Shown here: positions 1 to 11,705 of the stretch, piece by piece | Layout of the letters: the number at the start of each line of letters is the position of its first letter | Position numbering within the stretch: the stretch's first letter is position 1 | NCBI GenBank assembly: GCA_964036195.1 | Contig: OZ038453.1 | Coordinates: 28,896,997 to 28,960,996 of the forward strand | Origin: Sphaerolaimus hirsutus | Lineage: Eukaryota; Nematoda; Chromadorea; Monhysterida; Sphaerolaimidae | Length of the DNA: 64,000 nt | Direction of reading: 5' to 3' | Translations under genes and position numbers: made by a program | Notes under the pieces: model-generated | Database searches by the model: none | Told to the model about the DNA's origin: nothing | Seen by the model: the letters and a program-made list of their open reading frames with translations, nothing else

Positions 1-1203
1 TCATGGGCAGGCTGTACAGATGATGAAGATGAAAAATGGGAAGGTCTCCTCGAGGGTTGGATGCCAACTGTGGCAAGTGCCAGAGAAAACACCACCCAAA
101 TTCCCAAAACAAACCCTGACCCAATTGCCACAATCATGTTTATGGGAGTTCCGGTGATTGGGCGCATCGACACGGGATGCAGCATTGGCTTGTTCATTGA
201 AGACGCAGCACTGGAAAAGATTTGGAAAAATGCCAAAGCCAACCCAACGGAAGAACGTGCAAAATTCCGCCCATACACAAATGGCCATATTTCAACCTCG
301 GGACACAGAATTGAGCAGGATTGCTTACGCATCTATGATATGAGAGTCAAGCATAAAACTCCAGATGGCCAGTGGCACAGTGACACTCTGCCCGCAATCG
401 TAAAATTAATGGAATTTCTCCCAGCAGGACAACCACTTTTGATAGGAGGAGCAGCAATTTGGGGACCACTGCAGGTGGTGCTCACTGCCCACTGCGAGTT
501 GGACAGACTGTCACAAGAATACCTGGGAACACTGACAAACTGCATGGATCACATGAAGATCATCAGCAACAGGAATGCCCCAACTCAACCCACAGCAAAT
601 ATACCCAGCCCCAAAAATCAGACCAACTCCAGTCAACGTACTCGCCAGCCCAAAAACAAAAATTCACCACAATTGGGAATGGGCTGCATCAATCACACCC
701 AGGCTGCCAGAATAGAGGGCAGTCACAACAAAGGAGACCCCCCGACCCCCATCACTGTGGAAGCTGGGCTATTGAAAGAATGCAACCAACTGCGTCAGAT
801 GGTCAAAGTGCTAGAAGCAAAATTGCAAGTGGAGCAAGAGGAGAAGAAGTTGGTGGAAATGCTTGCTTTCTACGGGGACCACAGTAGCATGCAGTCGTTG
901 CGGCTGACTTTGCAGCAGGGGCAAGCAGCAGATGGCTTTGCAAGCAGCAGCTTTCAAGACCCAATGCAGGCACCAAACACAGCACCCAACAATGAGGCAG
1001 CAGAACAAAAGACACCACCACCCACCATCCCAACCAAAACCAGCTCACTGAATCACCATGTACTGCGCTATCCTGATCAGCTGCACAATTCTGGGGATTC
1101 ACCAGCCGAAGGACAACTGCCAGCCAGTTTGCCAGCCATGTCATTCAATGGACAGCGGAATCACAAGAAGAAACGCAAGAAAAACTTGAAATCTGTACGA
1201 TAA
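1..1203 (+). CDS. Retropepsin-domain ORF of an LTR retroelement (5'-truncated by window edge)
   Basis: The frame is open from base 1, so the start lies upstream; the first Met is at 61. About 25 residues after that Met comes an aspartic-protease core: a hydrophobic strand ending in Asp-Thr-Gly-Cys, and about 100 residues later the second signature Leu-Leu-Ile-Gly-Gly, as in retroviral-type (A2) proteases. The remaining ~230 residues are Gln/Asn/Pro-rich with a coiled-coil-like stretch (about residues 235-275) and a lysine/arginine-rich tail before the TAA at 1201. No reverse transcriptase follows. Instead a G-rich polypurine tract and a TG-starting LTR-like sequence lie 140 bases downstream, so the protease is the last ORF of this copy, which is unusual. 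It may be an internally deleted or non-canonical BEL/Pao-like element. The protease call is firm; the family is inference. Confidence 0.65.
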   Translation, partial: SWAGCTDDEDEKWEGLLEGWMPTVASARENTTQIPKTNPDPIATIMFMGVPVIGRIDTGCSIGLFIEDAALEKIWKNAKANPTEERAKFRPYTNGHISTSGHRIEQDCLRIYDMRVKHKTPDGQWHSDTLPAIVKLMEFLPAGQPLLIGGAAIWGPLQVVLTAHCELDRLSQEYLGTLTNCMDHMKIISNRNAPTQPTANIPSPKNQTNSSQRTRQPKNKNSPQLGMGCINHTQAARIEGSHNKGDPPTPITVEAGLLKECNQLRQMVKVLEAKLQVEQEEKKLVEMLAFYGDHSSMQSLRLTLQQGQAADGFASSSFQDPMQAPNTAPNNEAAEQKTPPPTIPTKTSSLNHHVLRYPDQLHNSGDSPAEGQLPASLPAMSFNGQRNHKKKRKKNLKSVR

Positions 1204-1340
1204 GGCATGATTGTGATTTTTTTCCTTATGGTGTGTGATATTTGGTGAAAAATTTGTATTTAAAATTAGTGTTTTTATTCTCATTTTTGCAGGATTATGA
1301 TGTTGCTTTTTCCTGTCAGTTCCCCCCTGTAGGGTGAACT

Positions 1341-1730
1341 TAGGGGGGGCTGTTGTAGTGACACTACATTGTATTTATTCCCATGCATTTATTCCACAGT
1401 TGAGTAGGTTTTGGGGCATGTGCTGAACCCCTAAACTTTATGTTTCAGCCAATTCTTTAAAAGTGGCTATTTTGTATGCCAATTCAGTTCAGTTCTTTTG
1501 CCTGTTCTCTTTTGCACTTCAGTAAAATGAAGTTAATCAAACAATGAGGAACGTGTCGCACGGCGAGGGTGCCCAAATAATAATTCCACAGCGCACTCCG
1601 AACGCCTCCACTCCTCACCTTGATCGGCACCAGGTGACCTCAACTCTGCATTGCTGAGGCTCACAAGTTGAATAGCTCCCCGGGTACAGACTGCCATTGC
1701 TCTGAACCCCGTGGGTGCAACAGTGTTTTG
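1341..1730 (+). mobile_element. Polypurine tract and putative 3' LTR (end undefined)
   Basis: A purine tract (TAGGGGGGG, 1341-1349) is followed by TGTTGTAGTGACACTACA at 1351, a TG start with an internal palindrome. This is the arrangement of a 3' PPT/LTR junction and lies 140 bases after the stop of the retropepsin ORF. A TATA-like TTTAAAAG lies near 1455. The 3' boundary could not be fixed because the matching 5' LTR is outside the window. Confidence 0.45.
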
Positions 1731-1824
1731 ATGAAATACGGTATGTAAAATAATTCAATACATGGCCAAAAATTGCTGAAAATGGGCAATAAGGCACGCA
1801 CATGAACACCGCGGCGCAATTATC

Positions 1825-2048
1825 ACTATCTGGCGCTTTTTTGGCGCTTTAAAAAATGGTAGCGCCAAGCGCCAATGGCGCCACTGGAAAGTAGCGCCAA
1901 GCGCCAAAAGCGCCATGGCGCTTTTTGGAAACACGGCGCCAAGCGCCAATGGCGCCACAGCATTTTAGTGCCAAGCGCCAAAAGCGCCATGGCGCTTTTT
2001 GCTTTGGCGCTAGCGCCAGGCGCCAGCGCCATGGCGCTTTCACATCAC
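1825..2048. repeat. GGCGCC/AGCGCCA array (hAT-like family remnant)
   Basis: Dense palindromic GGCGCC, GCGCCAAGCGCC and CCATGGCGC motifs fill the interval. The same motif array occupies the elements at 3590-3909 and 53987-54750, which have clear termini. The right side ends in a TCACATCACTA-like terminus; the left terminus is degraded and no target duplication was found. Confidence 0.6.
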
Positions 2049-2049
2049 T

Positions 2050-3138
2050 ACCCATATCTCAAAATTGAATTTCGCACCCCCACATATTATATATGTTTAT
2101 GGGGACCCCAACAATGGTCCTAACTCAAATTTGAAAAATTTGTAGATTGGTACTTTTAGAAGCACACCCTTCATATGAACCGTCACCCGTAGCACCATCA
2201 ATTTGGGGTACTGGCACCTGTTCACACCACTGTCAGCACAAGTACCACGGAATCGTTTTTAATGAATTATTGGTCTTTTGGCAATATTTTTTTTACCATT
2301 TCTAGATCGTTTTCACAATGGATCACCCTGGATGATCTGAGTGAAGCTTTCAGCCAGACTAGACAAGCTGCAATTAAAGCCCCCCACATAAAGTTCAAGC
2401 ATAAAACTTTACTGAATTGATTGAATCAAAGTGGGTGATAGGAGACTCCTGCTTATCATGGAAGCAGTACTAATCCATCACTTCATTGTGTTTGAAACTC
2501 AACCTGCACAGTTCACCATTTCTGGATTTATCAATTAAATTTTGATATAAAATCTGTTGGGAATGTAAAGTGCAATACCTGTATCATCATCCACTTTTAT
2601 GCACTTTTGCAGTAGCATTTTATGCTTCAATTTGATGTGAGCTGTAATTCCAGCTTGTATACTCCAGCTGGAACTCCACCAGAATCACCCAGATTCCAAG
2701 GGTCAACATTCAGAAAATTTGTGCAAATATCATTTTAAAGACATTTGAATCTGTTGTGCATATCACTTGCAAATAGGATTCAAACAGGATACCAAATCCA
2801 GTCCTAATTCTGAAACCCACCCATCATTCCAATCCTGAAATTTTTTAGAAAATCCCAATTCTGAGAAATGACCTCAATTTCAATCCCGATCCTGGAAGAA
2901 TAACCTAACTCCAAAGTGAAACATGATAATGTGAAAGATTCAGTTGTTTGCTTGTACAGAAAAACGTGACTGGAAATTTCCAGTGTCCATTTAACACCAC
3001 TTCCCTATCTTTTAAGTGTATTTTTAAACATTTGAACACACTATTTTTAAACATTTTAACACATTTGAAGACTTTTTCTGAAAAAAAAATAAATTGATAA
3101 CCCATAACTTTTTCAGCCGAAGTCCTGATCCCAACACT
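2050..3138. other. AT-rich intergenic/intronic sequence, nothing recognised
   Basis: No domain, structured repeat or splice-bounded exon was recognised. The short open frames here have no coding character. Confidence 0.4.
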
Positions 3139-3516
3139 CACAGCAAAAAATGGATCTGTGAAGCGTGTGGAAGCGGGCTGGATGCGCGTGAAGCGGCGCG
3201 CTTCCACACGCGTCCACCAACATCACGAAAATCTCGGTGAAGTGTCTTCCACACGCTTCACCTAGCTTCACCGCGCGCTTCACGCACATCCAAAATGTGG
3301 AAGACACTTCACCGCGCTAGCGCTTCTCCGCCACACGTTTCTCCCATGCACACATTTGTGTGGGAGCGCCATATTAAGAGGCGTGAAGTGCCTTCACGCA
3401 GATTTTCGTAATGCGTGTGGAAGCGCCGGCATGCTTGGTGAAGCGTCGGGAAGTGTCTGGCGTGAAGACACTTCCCGAGGCTTCACCGCGCATCCACACA
3501 CCCATTTTTTGCTGTG
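3139..3516. mobile_element. CACAGC-ended non-autonomous DNA transposon with 3-bp duplication
   Basis: The ends are inverted (CACAGCAAAAAATGG and CCATTTTTTGCTGTG) and flanked by ACT on both sides. Inside are many copies of a GTGAAGCG/GTGTGGAAG motif on both strands. Related elements lie at 27492-28880 and 32767-33016. Three-base duplications with CAC/GTG ends resemble CACTA-type or Harbinger-type transposons; the superfamily is not settled. Confidence 0.7.
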
Positions 3517-3589
3517 ACTGAAAAGTCAATCCTGGTTGAACCTAATTTGCACACAAGTTGTGAAAGGAATTTCAAAAATGACTCACGGG

Positions 3590-3909
3590 TAGTGATGGAA
3601 ATAGCGCCATGGCATTTTTCTGAACCCCAGCGCAAGCGCCAATGGCGCCAGAGCAGAATGGCGCAAATGATCAGAAGCATCATGGCACTTTCTACTCTGG
3701 TGCTAGCGCCAAACACCAGCACCAGGCATTTTCTTCCTAGCACCACAAAAAAATATAGTACCAAGCACCAAAAGCGGCACGCTCTTTGTATGTGCAGTGC
3801 TTTACATAAGCACCAATGGTGCCACAGCAAAATAGTGCCAAATGCGCCATGGCGCTTTTCCTTTGGTGCTAGTGCCAGGCGCCAGCACAGAGGCGCTTTT
3901 CCATCACTA
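3590..3909. mobile_element. hAT-like MITE with GGCGCCA array
   Basis: Termini TAGTGATGGAAA and TTTTCCATCACTA are flanked by near-identical 8-bp duplications, CTCACGGG and CTCATGGG (7 of 8). The interior is a degraded GCGCCA array. Eight-base duplications with TAG/CTA ends are typical of hAT transposons. There is no transposase ORF. Confidence 0.8.
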
Positions 3910-4099
3910 CTCATGGGTGTGTGCATCACTAGTTTGGGCATAATCCAACGAATGCATTACCAGTGAATTGTGCAGGTGCTTGCCTCTTTTTACAGGGTCG
4001 TCGTAATTGATGGAGTTTTCTTGTGCACACTGGCAGTCTGTGTGTTTTTTCACACATGTTGGTCTGATTGATGTAAACAGTTTACTAGTTTTTTTTTCT

Positions 4100-5525
4100 G
4101 CCAAACAGATCTTAATGTGTTTGCAACCATAACCACTGATTCATTTTGTTCCTTACAGCATTCTAGAATAAAAGTTTTGTGCCCAAATCAAATTTTTCCT
4201 GTTTTTGTGGGTTGCAACCAGACATAGATAATAATTGTGCAAAACAAAATAACAGCTTGATGTGAAGGAAAGTAAAATAATGTAAAAAAATCATTTCTCC
4301 TCCCAATTCAGAAGTTGATGGCAGGCTATGCTAAAAACTGCAAATTGATGACAAGTGTTCAAATCTGTATTTCTCAAATGCAAGAAGTGACTTTCATTTC
4401 CCTTGTGATGAGTTCTGAAGTCAAGTCCCAGTTGTTTTACGGCAGTTTATACACATTTGATTTTTGATTGATGTCACCCTGTGGTACATGAACTAATAAA
4501 TATTCTTAGACACTAGTCTTTGGGGGAAATTTAAATTGAAATTTTCCTGATAACAACAACATTATGCAGTAGTTACTGACCGTCTAGCAGCTTTCATCCT
4601 GCACACAGCAAACATCCTTCTGCCCAATTGAGATTTCAAAACTATCATGGATTGCCTGCAGATAAATGTATGATTGTGAGTTTGTGAGTTTATGTGTTTC
4701 TGTGTAAAACAAAAAAACAGAAACTCAATGAGTTTGTGTGTTCAATTTATGTGTTTTTATTCCATTGTTGATCATAATGTGATCATTAATACATAAAATC
4801 AAAACTATTAAAAACAGAAAGCAAACAGTTCAGGCAAAAAACACTGATAACATGCACCCACTCTGCCTTTTTCTTTTTAAAATTGTCATTGATTGTTGTG
4901 AAGAAGACTAATGAGTGAATGGGTGTATATATCAGAGTATATAGTTGACACAGGGTAAATTTTATCTGTGTGTCAACTGAAAAAGTGTCACACATGTGCA
5001 TGCAGTTGACACATGATGTTTTTAATGTAATTTCCATAAAACAAATGTGTCAATAGGTTTCGGCAAGTCACCTACATCAAACATTTGACCAATTTGGCAT
5101 ACTAAATGGGAAAATGCAACACTGTGCATGCGTCACACTGCTACTATTTCTTTACACATTTACACATTGGTATGTGGGTTAGGGAAGGTCGGTGAAACAA
5201 ATCTGAAAAATCGCATTCCAGGTGACACCCAGCCCAGCACTCAATGTTTTTTTTATATAAACAATTGCCAAACTAAACTGTGATTAAATCGAAATGTTGA
5301 GGCTGTGTACCTGGCACCCCCTTACTACTGCACATGGAAGGAGGGGTCCCGGTGACCCACTTGAATGTGTCACCACAAAAATATCAGTATTTGTCAAAAA
5401 ATTCACTGTCCAAGCCAAGTACATCACCGGACAGTGAAAACATTGCATTGGAAATATAGATAACTAACAACTAATCAACTGACAACAACTGACACTAAGA
5501 TTGAATAGGTAATTATTTAAAAAGT
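4100..5525. other. AT-rich sequence without recognised gene
   Basis: No gene was seen. Two notable fragments: a short GTTTCTGTGT/AAACAG-type inverted stretch near 4680-4740 resembling the array of the element at 40413-41577, and a stretch near 4575-4670 similar to 33150-33225. Confidence 0.4.
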
Positions 5526-5528
5526 GTA

Positions 5529-5935
5529 AGAGCCCGTTTACACGGATTTGTTGTGACGACTCGACAACAATAAAATGTTCAATAAGTTGAGTAAAAAGGT
5601 TCCATATTCATTAGAAAAAGTGGTCAAGTATACCTTCTACCTAAGCAAATATGCAGGCCAAATTGCAGACTCGTGCTTGTAGCTCAAGATTTATAACGTT
5701 CAAAAAAAGTTTGCTATTCTCGCTGGCTGTCGGAGACAGTCCGACAACTGCAAAAGTTTTCAAATGCCTTTAACTCATGAGCTACAAGCACGATTGTACA
5801 ATTTGAAATGCATATTCGCCTAGGTAAAATGTATAATTGACAACTCTTTCTCATAAATATGGAACATTTTTACTCAACTTATTGAACATTTTATTTTTGT
5901 TGAGTCATCACACAAAATCCGTGTAAACAGGGTCT
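5529..5935. repeat. 407-bp foldback element
   Basis: The two halves are imperfect inverted copies. The left starts AGAGCCCGTTTACACGGAT and the right ends ATCCGTGTAAACAGGGTCT. The arms pair through the TTCAATAAGTTGAGTAAAAA region up to a centre near 5730. The transcript or single strand would form one long hairpin. No target duplication is obvious. Confidence 0.75.
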
Positions 5936-6024
5936 AATACTCTTCCATCATGTCTTTGACCAATACAAACAGAAAATCATTGAATAACCAATATCAAATT
6001 ATATGGAAATATTCCACAGATGTA

Positions 6025-6231
6025 TCCATATTTACTAAACTCACTTCAAGAAGTACAACTGTGGCATCACATTTGGACATTTTTGATACCTCCCAATGGG
6101 GTATTTCCTCTGCCCGACAGCTGGGTGGCCCCTGTTTTTCGCATTTGTGTGGGTGTTTGCGAATGCAAAGATACAATATGCAATGCTGCATGTTATACAT
6201 AAAATAGATATGGTGTTCATCTTGAAATATT
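6025..6231 (+). repeat. Dispersed repeat, paralogue of 35080-35285
   Basis: About 205 bases from AAACTCACTTCAAGAAGTA to CATCTTGAAATATT align along their length with 35080-35285 in the same orientation. No ORF is conserved between the two copies, so this is a dispersed non-coding repeat. Confidence 0.7.
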
Positions 6232-6324
6232 GAGACTCGCTTTCCCTAAGAACCAAACATGTGCAATCCTCAGTATGTACAAAAATTTTTTTTTGCCTTT
6301 TTTATCGTGGATTTGGGATCTACA

Positions 6325-6658
6325 TACCGTATTTGCTTGAATAATCCCCATGGGGGATTATTATTTCGTCAGACATTTTTGAGGGGGGAACTATTCAAGG
6401 GGGGAATTATTCAAGGGGGGAATTATTCAAGGGGGGAATTATTATTTCGCCAAAATTTTCAACCATGTTTCCATCAACTCATTCCACGAAATATGCCTTA
6501 TAAACACAATAATATGTCATTTTTGTTAAAATTAATCAAATCTTTAAAGGGGGGGATTATTTTAGGGGGGAATTATTATTTCCTCACTCGTCTTACAGGG
6601 GGGGATTATTCGAGGGGGAGATTTATTCAAGGGGGGAACTATTCAAGCAAATATGGTA
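6325..6658. mobile_element. TACCGTATT-family MITE
   Basis: It starts TACCGTATTTGCTTGAATAA and ends with the inverted AAGCAAATATGGTA. The arms are C-rich (left) and G-rich (right) with GGGGGGAATTATTCAA units. It interrupts the left arm of the foldback element, so it inserted later. Many relatives are listed below. Confidence 0.85.
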
Positions 6659-7377
6659 TATAAAAACTCAAAATTTCCTACATATATCCAAAAATCTTAT
6701 CTTCCTACTGAAAAAAATTGATCAAAGTCAAAATTCATCATTTTTTGGGTTGTTTTTTTGGAAATTCATCACTTTTGCCTAACATAATATAGCAATACTA
6801 TATTTTGGATTTTTATTAAGATGGTTGTGGAGATTAATTGGCCCATACAAACAAACTTCATCAGACTGTTTTTTCTCACTGAAAATCATGGGTGAAATTT
6901 TAAAATGGCACCAAATTTTCAGTTTTGAAGTGACACCTTAGCAAATTTTACAAAACCTGTGCTCAATTGCAAAGTTTAGTTTGAAAAAAAATCAAAAAAC
7001 AATGCCTGCACTTATTTTCTACAGCAGTTTGAAACAGCCCAACACCCATCTCACCATCACAGACGATCCCACTCTGAAGACTCGGATGAAGTTTTATGAA
7101 AACATTTCCATCATAAACATGGGTTATTTTTTCATGGTCTTTCATTTGTATGTATCCATCTTTTATAAAACAAAATTTGGAAGGGTGCTGTCATACAAAA
7201 ATCCACTTTAATGTACAAAATTTTAACCCCCTTTTTCATGGATTTGGGATCTACAGACATAGAAACTCAAAATTTTCTTCAATACATATATCCGGAAATG
7301 TCATCTTCCTACTAAGAAAACTGATCAAAGTCAAAAATTAACATTTTTGGGGCTGTTTCTTTGAAAATGTCAGATAT

Positions 7378-9035
7378 TTTACGTTTTTACTAATTTTACT
7401 AGTTTCCGTTTTTACCACAAAAATACGCCACTCGTCGAATTTTGCCGCGGCAGAGAATTGTAAATTCCGGTCACTTTGCGCTTCTAATTGCGTGCGTAAT
7501 TAAATAAATAATTGTTTTTATGGTACGGGGATTTTACACGCAAATCAGGAACGGCGCCAGTACCCCTTGGGGTCCTGACAGTTCCTGAGAACGGACACGG
7601 CAACTTACCAATCCCTTTTCGTAACTGCTGCCGGCGGTTTACTTCGATTAATTGTTAATAAGCCGTAATTAAAGTAAAGCCGAAATTAATAAAATTCAAA
7701 TTAAAATTCAAGCAGTTAGTATGCTTCAGGGGGACCAAGTTGGATTCACGGGAACTTTATTTAGCAATATATCAGAGTCAATTTCACAATAGCTCAAGTG
7801 AGTCGTATAGCCTCTAGTGGGTGAAAAAATGTAAAATCAGCGCGTTTTATAATCACCAAAATCTACCATAAACAAAATGAATACTAAATCAAAGACACAA
7901 CAATTAACCGTAATAAGCGAATCAATAAGGCAATTTCAATGATCACTGGAAAACCGTAAACATAGCGTACCAGGCACAAGTAATTTAATTAAATGCGGGA
8001 AAAATATCTAATTAAATAAAACGGGTACAAATATGAATTAAACCGAGCGTAAAGTAACTGTAATTACCATTGACGTAATTAAAACACAATTTATCTCGTA
8101 GGTGAGTGTCGGGAACCGGGTTTCTATTCAGAGGTTACGGTACAGTCGAGAGCAGGTGGTGTGACACGTGTTATCAACCTACGCCCCTTTAGGTGAAAAA
8201 TATTTTTATAGCACGCCCGACCAAGGCCACAGGAAGAACGCTCATTTGCGGGGGTTGTTCAAGATTATTGCATTGCCGGGTAAGGGTTGGAAACTTCGGG
8301 CCTGAACACACGCCACAAGACACTAGCACTTGTGAGTTCACCAATCACCCTGGGTGATGGGAATAATTAATTGGCACTGCTGTGCTCTTCACTGTAAACT
8401 GTGCTCTGCATGTGCCTTGCAGTTGCGTGCCGACAATAATTGCCGTTTGCCACTTTTCCACCCATTACCTAGTCCTAAATAAAAATGCACTTGGTCGGGG
8501 AATTTTCTGAATGTTATCTATCGGGGCGGCTAAGCATTTAACAGAGTCAACACCTTTTAGCTTAGCTAGAAACATTAAAGCCTTTCTAACCCATTCCCAG
8601 ACACTGCACCCTTTTGATTAAAATGTAAATTTGATAAAACCTAAAAATCATAACATTCGAAAGTACATATTGGGAAATGCAAAAAAAACGAAAGAAATCA
8701 CTTAATTAACTTAACTAAAAAATGCGGGTAACCTAATTAGCTTAATTAATGAAACATGAAATGAAAAAATTATCATCACACGGGAAGTAATTACGTAATT
8801 AACGGAGAAGAAATAATTAATAAATTCATGGCCGCAGTAGTGTCCATTCGGGCGTACCGTCCTGGGGCTGCGGCTTCGTTGGCGGATTTGCAGTGCACAG
8901 CGAACCACACGTTCACTGTGACTTCCCTGTGCACCGCGGGTCGTCATTCGGTCGCACATGGTCGTTCTCGAGTCGTCGGAGTGTCTGCGCAAAATTGTCG
9001 TTACGTTTTTACGCATGATTAGTTAGCCATATTTC
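7378..9035. other. Non-repeated core of the foldback element, no recognised gene
   Basis: This stretch separates the foldback arms and has no second copy in the window. It is AT-rich except for about 8825-9015, which is distinctly GC-richer and open on both strands (64 codons plus strand, 101 codons minus strand). No domain is recognisable in either frame, so no gene is claimed. Confidence 0.4.
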
Positions 9036-10904
9036 TACCTACAAAAATTCATAACTTTTATATGACATAATATATCAATATGATATTTTGTATTTTTATT
9101 AAGAGAGTTGTGGAGATCTATTGGCCCATACAAATAAACTTCATCAAACTTTTTGTTCTCACTGAAAATTATGGCTGAAATTTTGAAAATGGCACAAAAT
9201 TGTCAGTTTTGAAGTGAGAGCTTAGAAAATTTTACAGAAACTGTGCTCAATTGCATTCATCAAACGATAAAATCAAAAAATTATGTATGCACTTTTTTAC
9301 ACAGCAGTTTGAAACACCCATGTAATCATCGCAGACAATCCCACTCTGAAGGCTCAGATGAAGTTTATTGAAAAAAGTTTCCATCATAAACATGGGTTAT
9401 TTTTTCATGGTCTTTCATTTGTATATCTCCATTTTTTATAAAACATAATTTGCTAGGGAGCTGTCATACAAAAATGCTATTTTTCTGAAATTATATCATA
9501 TATATCTATATCTTAATAAAAATCAACTATATCTTAATAAAAATCCAGAATATCATATTGATAAATTATGTCAAGCAAAAGTTATGAATTTTCAAAGAAA
9601 GAGCCCCGAAAATGGTCACTTTTGACTTTGATCAATTTTCTTAGGAGGAAGATAACATTTCCGGATAAATGTGTGAAAGAAATTTTGAGTTTCTATGTCT
9701 GTAGATCCCAAATCCATGATAAAAAGGGGGGTTCAAATTTTGTACATAAAAGTGCATTTTTGTATGACAGCACCCTTCCAAATTATGTTTTATAAAAGAT
9801 GGAGATATACAAATGAAAGACCATGACAAAATAACCCATGTTTATGATGGAAACTTTTTCATAAAACTTCATCTGAGTCTTCAGAGTGGGATCGTCTGTG
9901 ATGGTGAGATGGGTGTTGGGCTGTTTCAAACTGCTGTAGAAAAAAAGTGCAGGCATCGTTTTTGATTTTATTTCTTGAAATGAACTATGCAATTGAGTAC
10001 ATTTTCTTGGATAATTTGCTAAGGCTTCACTTCAAAACTGAAAATTTGTTGCCATTTTTAAAATTTCACCCTTGATTTTCAGTGAGAAAAAGAAGTCTGA
10101 TGAAGTTTGTTTGTATGGGCCAATTAACTTCCACAACCATCTAAATAAAAACCCAAAATATAATATTGATACATAATGTTAGGCAAAAGTTATGAATTTC
10201 CAAAAAAAACAGCCCAAAGAATGATGACTTTTGACTTTGATCAATTTTTTCAGTAGGATGATGAGATTTTCAGGTATCTGTATGGAGGGAAATTTCGAGT
10301 TTTTATATATGTAGATTCCAAATCCACGATAAAAAAGGCAAACCTATTTTGTACGTTCTGAGGTTTGGTTCTTACGTGAAGCGAGTCTTGATTTTTAAAA
10401 AAAATATGAATGTATATTTTGAATGAATTCACTGTAATAAGTTGTTCAGAATAGAACATATTCACATGAAGCACAATTATTGTTCTCATCTGCTTTGTCA
10501 CTTCCATTGATAAAATGTGGGATTTTATCTTCCTTTTATTATTGCTATACTGGCGTGGATATCATCAAATGAATTCTGGGAATAAATCAATTGAACTTGA
10601 TGGAACAAATGATTGAAAAACATTATTGCTAGTGATGTATGGACAGACTGGCTGTGTCATTAATATTTGAAGGCATCAATGCATGGCACTTCCTCAAAGC
10701 AAAGCATTTCCAGAGTGGATACATGCACAGGGCTTGTTGTTGTTTGCTTTTTTGGATACACTTTGGATTGCTTTTTGCACAGGATACATGTTTGCTTTAA
10801 TCTGGGGTGAAAACAACCTGCACACATGCCTTTCAGCGGGTGATCACATTTTTGTGATCATCCTGACAACAATTGAAAAAAGTTCCATCAGTGAATAGTA
10901 CCAT

Positions 10905-11690
10905 ATTTATGAGACAAAGAATTTAATGGTAGCCTCCAATAGAATGGCACCTCCAATAGAATGGCAGGTAGAAATTACATTGTGAAGATGCTGAAACACA
11001 AAAATATTTTAGAAATTGATGGTGAGGACTAGGGTGTCAAATTTCCATTTTCCGTTTCCGTTTTCCACAGGCAAATTTTTTCCGTTTTCCGTTCCGTTTT
11101 CCGGCTGCTGAAATTTTTTTTCCGTTTTCCGTTCCGTTTTCCGGCTACTAAATTTTCCGTTTCCGTTTTTCCGGCTCATTTTCCGTTTTCCGGCCAAATT
11201 TTTAGTTTTTCCGCCTCATTTTACTTTTTTCTGGCTCAACTTTCTGTTTTCTGTTAGAGCCAAACTGGTAAACATTCATGCAGATTGTCAATTATGTGAA
11301 TTTTTTTTGTTTCCAGCAAAATTTCAGCAAATTTCTTCCACTTGCAGCAAAATTTCAGCAATTTTTTGTCCATTTTCCAGCAAAATTTCAGCAAATTTTT
11401 GTCATTTCCGTGCAAATTTCATTTTTTTGTTTCCGTTTTTCTGGCCCCTTTTTCCGTTTTCCGGCAGCTGAAATTTTTTTTCTGTTTCCGTTTCCGTTTT
11501 CCGCCAAGTGCAACCTTGTTTTCCGTTTTCCAGCTGCTGAAATTATTTTTCCATTTCCGTTTCCGTTTTCCGTAAAAAAAATTTTTTGACACCCTTGTGA
11601 GGACATGGAATGTGTTCAGAACTATTATTCAGGGTTTGTTCTGACATTTGGTTTTGTTTGAATTAATGCTCTGATATTTATATGTCCCAT
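10905..11690. repeat. TCCAATAGAA-type dispersed repeat, split by a hAT-like element
   Basis: GCCTCCAATAGAATGGCA units followed by a segment through GTGTTCAGAACTAT match 19574-19870. The copy here is interrupted at GGTGAGGAC by the element at 11030-11596; the 19.8-kb copy is uninterrupted (GGTGAGAACATTC) and serves as the empty site. Confidence 0.75.
11030..11596. mobile_element. hAT-like MITE with CCGTTTTC (AAACGG) array
   Basis: Ends TAGGGTGTCAAA and TTTGACACCCTT are flanked by exact 8-bp duplications GTGAGGAC (11022-11029 and 11597-11604). The interior is built of TTTCCGTTTTCC-like units, i.e. GGAAAACGGAAA on the other strand. Relatives: 44066-44652 and 20124-20645. It has an empty-site paralogue at about 19770. 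No transposase. Confidence 0.9.
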
Positions 11691-11705
11691 GTCGCACTAA
11701 CATAC

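Larger units (their letters stand above)
6236..10392. mobile_element. 4.2-kb foldback element with long inverted arms
   Basis: The left edge (ACTCGCTTTCCCTAAGAACC) matches the right edge in reverse complement (GGTTCTTACGTGAAGCGAGT). The arms then pair over hundreds of bases: 6236-6324 and 6659-7377 against roughly 9565-10392. The left arm is split by the MITE at 6325-6658. A second, direct-orientation partial copy of the arm lies at about 9035-9500, next to the inverted one. The centre (7378-9035) is unrelated sequence. There is no transposase. Confidence 0.7.

Noticed and set aside
9568..9992. 60-75-codon frames at 9.6-10.0 and 7.0-7.3 kb
   Set aside because: They are inverted duplicates within the foldback arms with no coding signature.
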